This document shows, in pieces, positions 34,206-36,034 of a stretch of DNA of 36,034 nt (position 1 is the stretch's first letter; each line of letters opens with the position of its first letter). The translations under genes were made by a program, and so were the position numbers. The DNA lies in assembly GCA_021805735.1 (NCBI GenBank), contig JAJZEE010000032.1, forward strand, positions 1 through 36,034, given 5' to 3'. This DNA is from Bacillota bacterium. GTDB lineage: Bacteria > Bacillota > Bacilli > Alicyclobacillales > SLC66. Under the pieces are notes generated by a model that was given only the letters and a program-made list of their open reading frames with translations, had not been told where the DNA came from and did no database searches.

Positions 34206-34367
34206 CGCGCGTGACGATGAACATGCGGCGAATCGACAACAGATCGTCCACATAATCGCCAAAGGGGAGGTCGGGGAGTGTTGCGATTTGGTCAGACCGC
34301 TCGCATAAACGACCCGATCCCTTGCCTTAGACTACTGCATCTGCGAAGAAACCTCAATTGCTATCCA

Positions 34368-34396
34368 TTGAACGGAGTTCATCAATGCAGTATGAT
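34368..34396 (+). promoter_or_regulatory. Sigma-A-type promoter of the CcdC-like gene
   Basis: TTGAAC (34368-34373), 17-bp spacer, TATGAT (34391-34396). The start codon is at 34456, giving a leader of about 50 nt. Confidence 0.65.
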
Positions 34397-34455
34397 TGCC
34401 AAGCGGGTATAAAAGCGCACACCCGCTCGAGTCACTCGGGAAGGGAGCATGTCTC

Positions 34456-34965
34456 GTGCCAGCTTTGTCAAACCAGACACTACAGATATTAAGCACTGTG
34501 ATCATTGTCGTGGGCGCCCTCTCAGTGATCGCCGTCCGACTGCAGGCCGCCAAGAAGCCGACATCGGCGCGCAAGATTCTCATTCCTCCCCTGGGAATGA
34601 GCACCGGATTCCTCATGTTTTTCGCGCCGATGACGAGAATTCCTTTTACGTATGGGGTCATCGCCTTCCTATTTGGCTGCGTATTCTCGATACCTCTGAT
34701 CACGACGTCAAAGATGCATCGCCAAAATGGCGAGGTGTACCTCAAGCGGTCACCCGCCTTCATCATCGTATTGCTCGCTTTACTGCTCATCCGGCTTGCC
34801 CTTCACACGTATATTGAAAAATACGTCACGATTCCGCAAACAGGAGCCATCTTCTTCATCCTCGCTTTTGGCATGCTGCTGCCGTGGCGGGTGGCCATGT
34901 ATGGTCGGTACAAAAAATTTGTCGCGCAGGGCGAGTCGTCGCTGCGTCAAGCGACAGAATCATAA
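34456..34965 (+). CDS. CcdC-family membrane protein
   Basis: A 169-residue protein with about five membrane segments, matching the CcdC/DUF1453 family: VRLQAAKKPTSARKILIPPL, GMSTGFLMFFAP and GCVFSIPLITTSKMHRQNG, then YLKRSPAFIIVLLALLLIRL. CcdC was named from its place in a Bacillus cytochrome c maturation locus, but its role is unproven. GTG 34456 is the start, 8 nt behind AAGGGAG; an ATG at 34449 is out of frame. No other cytochrome genes are present. Confidence 0.85.
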   Translation: MPALSNQTLQILSTVIIVVGALSVIAVRLQAAKKPTSARKILIPPLGMSTGFLMFFAPMTRIPFTYGVIAFLFGCVFSIPLITTSKMHRQNGEVYLKRSPAFIIVLLALLLIRLALHTYIEKYVTIPQTGAIFFILAFGMLLPWRVAMYGRYKKFVAQGESSLRQATES

Positions 34966-35021
34966 TCTGATTCACACGAACAGCATTGAGCGCCCGTTCA
35001 TTGCATAGGACACCTTCTCGT

Positions 35022-35042
35022 TTGTAACCCTAAGGGTCACAA
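35022..35042. promoter_or_regulatory. Dyad symmetry upstream of the NlpC/P60 lipoprotein gene
   Basis: TTGT-A-ACCCT-A-AGGGT-C-ACAA: a near-perfect dyad with a one-base centre and one mismatched pair, 23 bp before the start codon. The loop is too tight for an RNA hairpin, so an operator is the better guess. Weak. Confidence 0.3.
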
Positions 35043-35064
35043 GGAAATCGAGGAGGTGTTTTTG

Positions 35065-36034
35065 ATGAAGGCAACACGTTGCCTGACGTCGGTCGCCAGT
35101 GCCCTGGCCCTGATCGTCATGACCGGATGTTCGGGCCAGGCGGCGGCTTTTCCGCCTATTACTGGACACAGGGCAGTTCCTACACCGCCCACATCGGCAT
35201 ATGCCGGACAGACGCTGCACAGGTTTTACCGAGTGATCGGAAGCGAGTTTGATCGTCGAACCGGAACTGTGACCGTTCACGCCCAAGGCATTGTTCACGG
35301 ACCACTGACTGCAGCCGCATTTCGCCGCATGGGCAATGAAACGACACTGGATGCCGCAAGCCTGGATGGAATTGTCAATTTCGGCACGGCCGAATATCCA
35401 ACTCGCAATGTACAACGCATCCGTTTACTGGATCATCGTTCCGGCTGGCGTCATTATGCCTATCATGGATGGCGTGGCACGGTGCGATCCGGATCTCAGG
35501 CCGCCGGCAATCATTCCCCCACAGCCGCGACGGCCACCGGCAGCACAGGAATCGCGGACAGCGGAGGAGCAAGCATAGTCGCCAACGTTCCGGTTCCATC
35601 GTCATCGGGAGCCAGTGACGCCAGCAACGGCGCAAACGGGAGTTATGCCTACCAATCTCCGGGCGCCACGGCCGCGGCGTCGGCGACAGGCGGGAGCATA
35701 CCCGTTCCACCGCCAGGCGTGCGCATCGATCCAAATATCACACCGTCGGCAGGCATCCATGCCAGCAGAACCGCCAAGGTGACCGCTGTGGAGCAGATCG
35801 CTCAGAGCAAACTTGGAACGCCCTACATCTGGGGCCACAATGAAGATCGTGGACAGTACGGATTTGACTGCAGCAACTACACGGAGTACGTGTATCATCA
35901 CTCGCTGGGCTACCTGTTTACCACGTCAAGCAAGGGCCAGTATCTCCATGTCGGAGTTCCGATCAGCACGAGCAGCATGCTGCCGGGGGATCTCGTTGCC
36001 TTTGACCAGGGAGGTCACACGGGAATTTTTGTGG
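35065..36034 (+). CDS. NlpC/P60-family lipoprotein, C-terminus outside the window
   Basis: Open from ATG 35065 (AGGAGG 8 nt upstream) through the window edge, 323 codons. Signal peptide ending in a lipobox, VMTGC (Cys22), so a lipid-anchored surface protein. An N-terminal domain of unknown type (about 30-150) is followed by a ~90-residue Ser/Ala/Gly/Pro linker and an NlpC/P60 cysteine peptidase domain: GTPYIWGHNEDRGQYGFDCS with nucleophile Cys, SSKGQ, LPGDLVAFD and the catalytic histidine in GGHTGIFV. Such enzymes cut gamma-D-glutamyl-diaminopimelate or related wall-peptide bonds. The rest of the domain is missing from the window, not from the gene. Confidence 0.9.
   Translation, partial: MKATRCLTSVASALALIVMTGCSGQAAAFPPITGHRAVPTPPTSAYAGQTLHRFYRVIGSEFDRRTGTVTVHAQGIVHGPLTAAAFRRMGNETTLDAASLDGIVNFGTAEYPTRNVQRIRLLDHRSGWRHYAYHGWRGTVRSGSQAAGNHSPTAATATGSTGIADSGGASIVANVPVPSSSGASDASNGANGSYAYQSPGATAAASATGGSIPVPPPGVRIDPNITPSAGIHASRTAKVTAVEQIAQSKLGTPYIWGHNEDRGQYGFDCSNYTEYVYHHSLGYLFTTSSKGQYLHVGVPISTSSMLPGDLVAFDQGGHTGIFV

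Noticed and set aside
34332-34790. Minus-strand frame opposite the CcdC-like gene
   Set aside because: It is antisense to a gene with a good promoter, ribosome site and family match.
1-36034. CRISPR array, tRNA, rRNA or known riboswitch
   Set aside because: None was seen: no regularly spaced direct repeats, cloverleaf or recognisable riboswitch leader on either strand by eye; a covariance search was not possible.

Overview
The window looks like chromosomal DNA from an endospore-forming Firmicute, most plausibly an Alicyclobacillaceae-type acidophile or thermophile. That placement is inference from gene content: a CotS-like coat kinase, a Spo0E-like protein, a SleB-like cell-wall hydrolase, a CGC bacilliredoxin, a CcdC protein, strong AGGAGG ribosome sites, frequent TTG and GTG starts, and a Mo-dependent sulfite-oxidase-like enzyme. 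No rRNA, tRNA or CRISPR array was seen.

Positions 1-8280 form an accessory, decaying region, visibly more AT-rich in places than the rest. A partial IS200/IS605 element (1-275) has cut off the 3' end of an MFS efflux gene. A RelE-type toxin-antitoxin pair carries a lesion in each gene (1581-2039), and a 106-bp fragment of the same toxin recurs at 3475-3580. Between these lie cargo genes: DUF4085-like protein, GNAT acetyltransferase, a second MFS transporter, DinB-like protein, an N-terminally broken esterase, a Nudix hydrolase and an SRPBCC protein. A broken tyrosine recombinase (7734-8235) ends the region.

Positions 8278-18357, almost all on the minus strand, hold a sulfite-oxidase-like protein, a three-LysM secreted protein, an L,D-transpeptidase, a CotS-like kinase, a gamma-glutamyltransferase, an OmpR-type two-component system with a patterned upstream region, and a membrane-anchored cupredoxin. 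Positions 18651-27379 hold a DedA protein, a two-gene NitT/TauT-type ABC transporter (fused permease and long ATPase, no binding protein), a bacilliredoxin, a 2H phosphoesterase, ornithine aminotransferase, a Spo0E-like protein, a monofunctional peptidoglycan glycosyltransferase and a LysM/SleB-like hydrolase. The last three fit wall remodelling and sporulation.

Positions 27380-36034 hold a compact cheA-mcp-cheW cluster, converging on hemE-hemH, then a CcdC-like membrane protein and a partial NlpC/P60 lipoprotein that runs off the end.

The least explained structures are non-coding: (i) a ~215-bp structured repeat with a 19-bp perfect stem, present at 11441-11655 and inverted at 27552-27765; (ii) three copies of a short palindrome confined to the chemotaxis cluster; (iii) four CTTGAA half-sites upstream of the response regulator. 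I found no complete new defence or biosynthetic system; the repeats are the best candidates for something undescribed.
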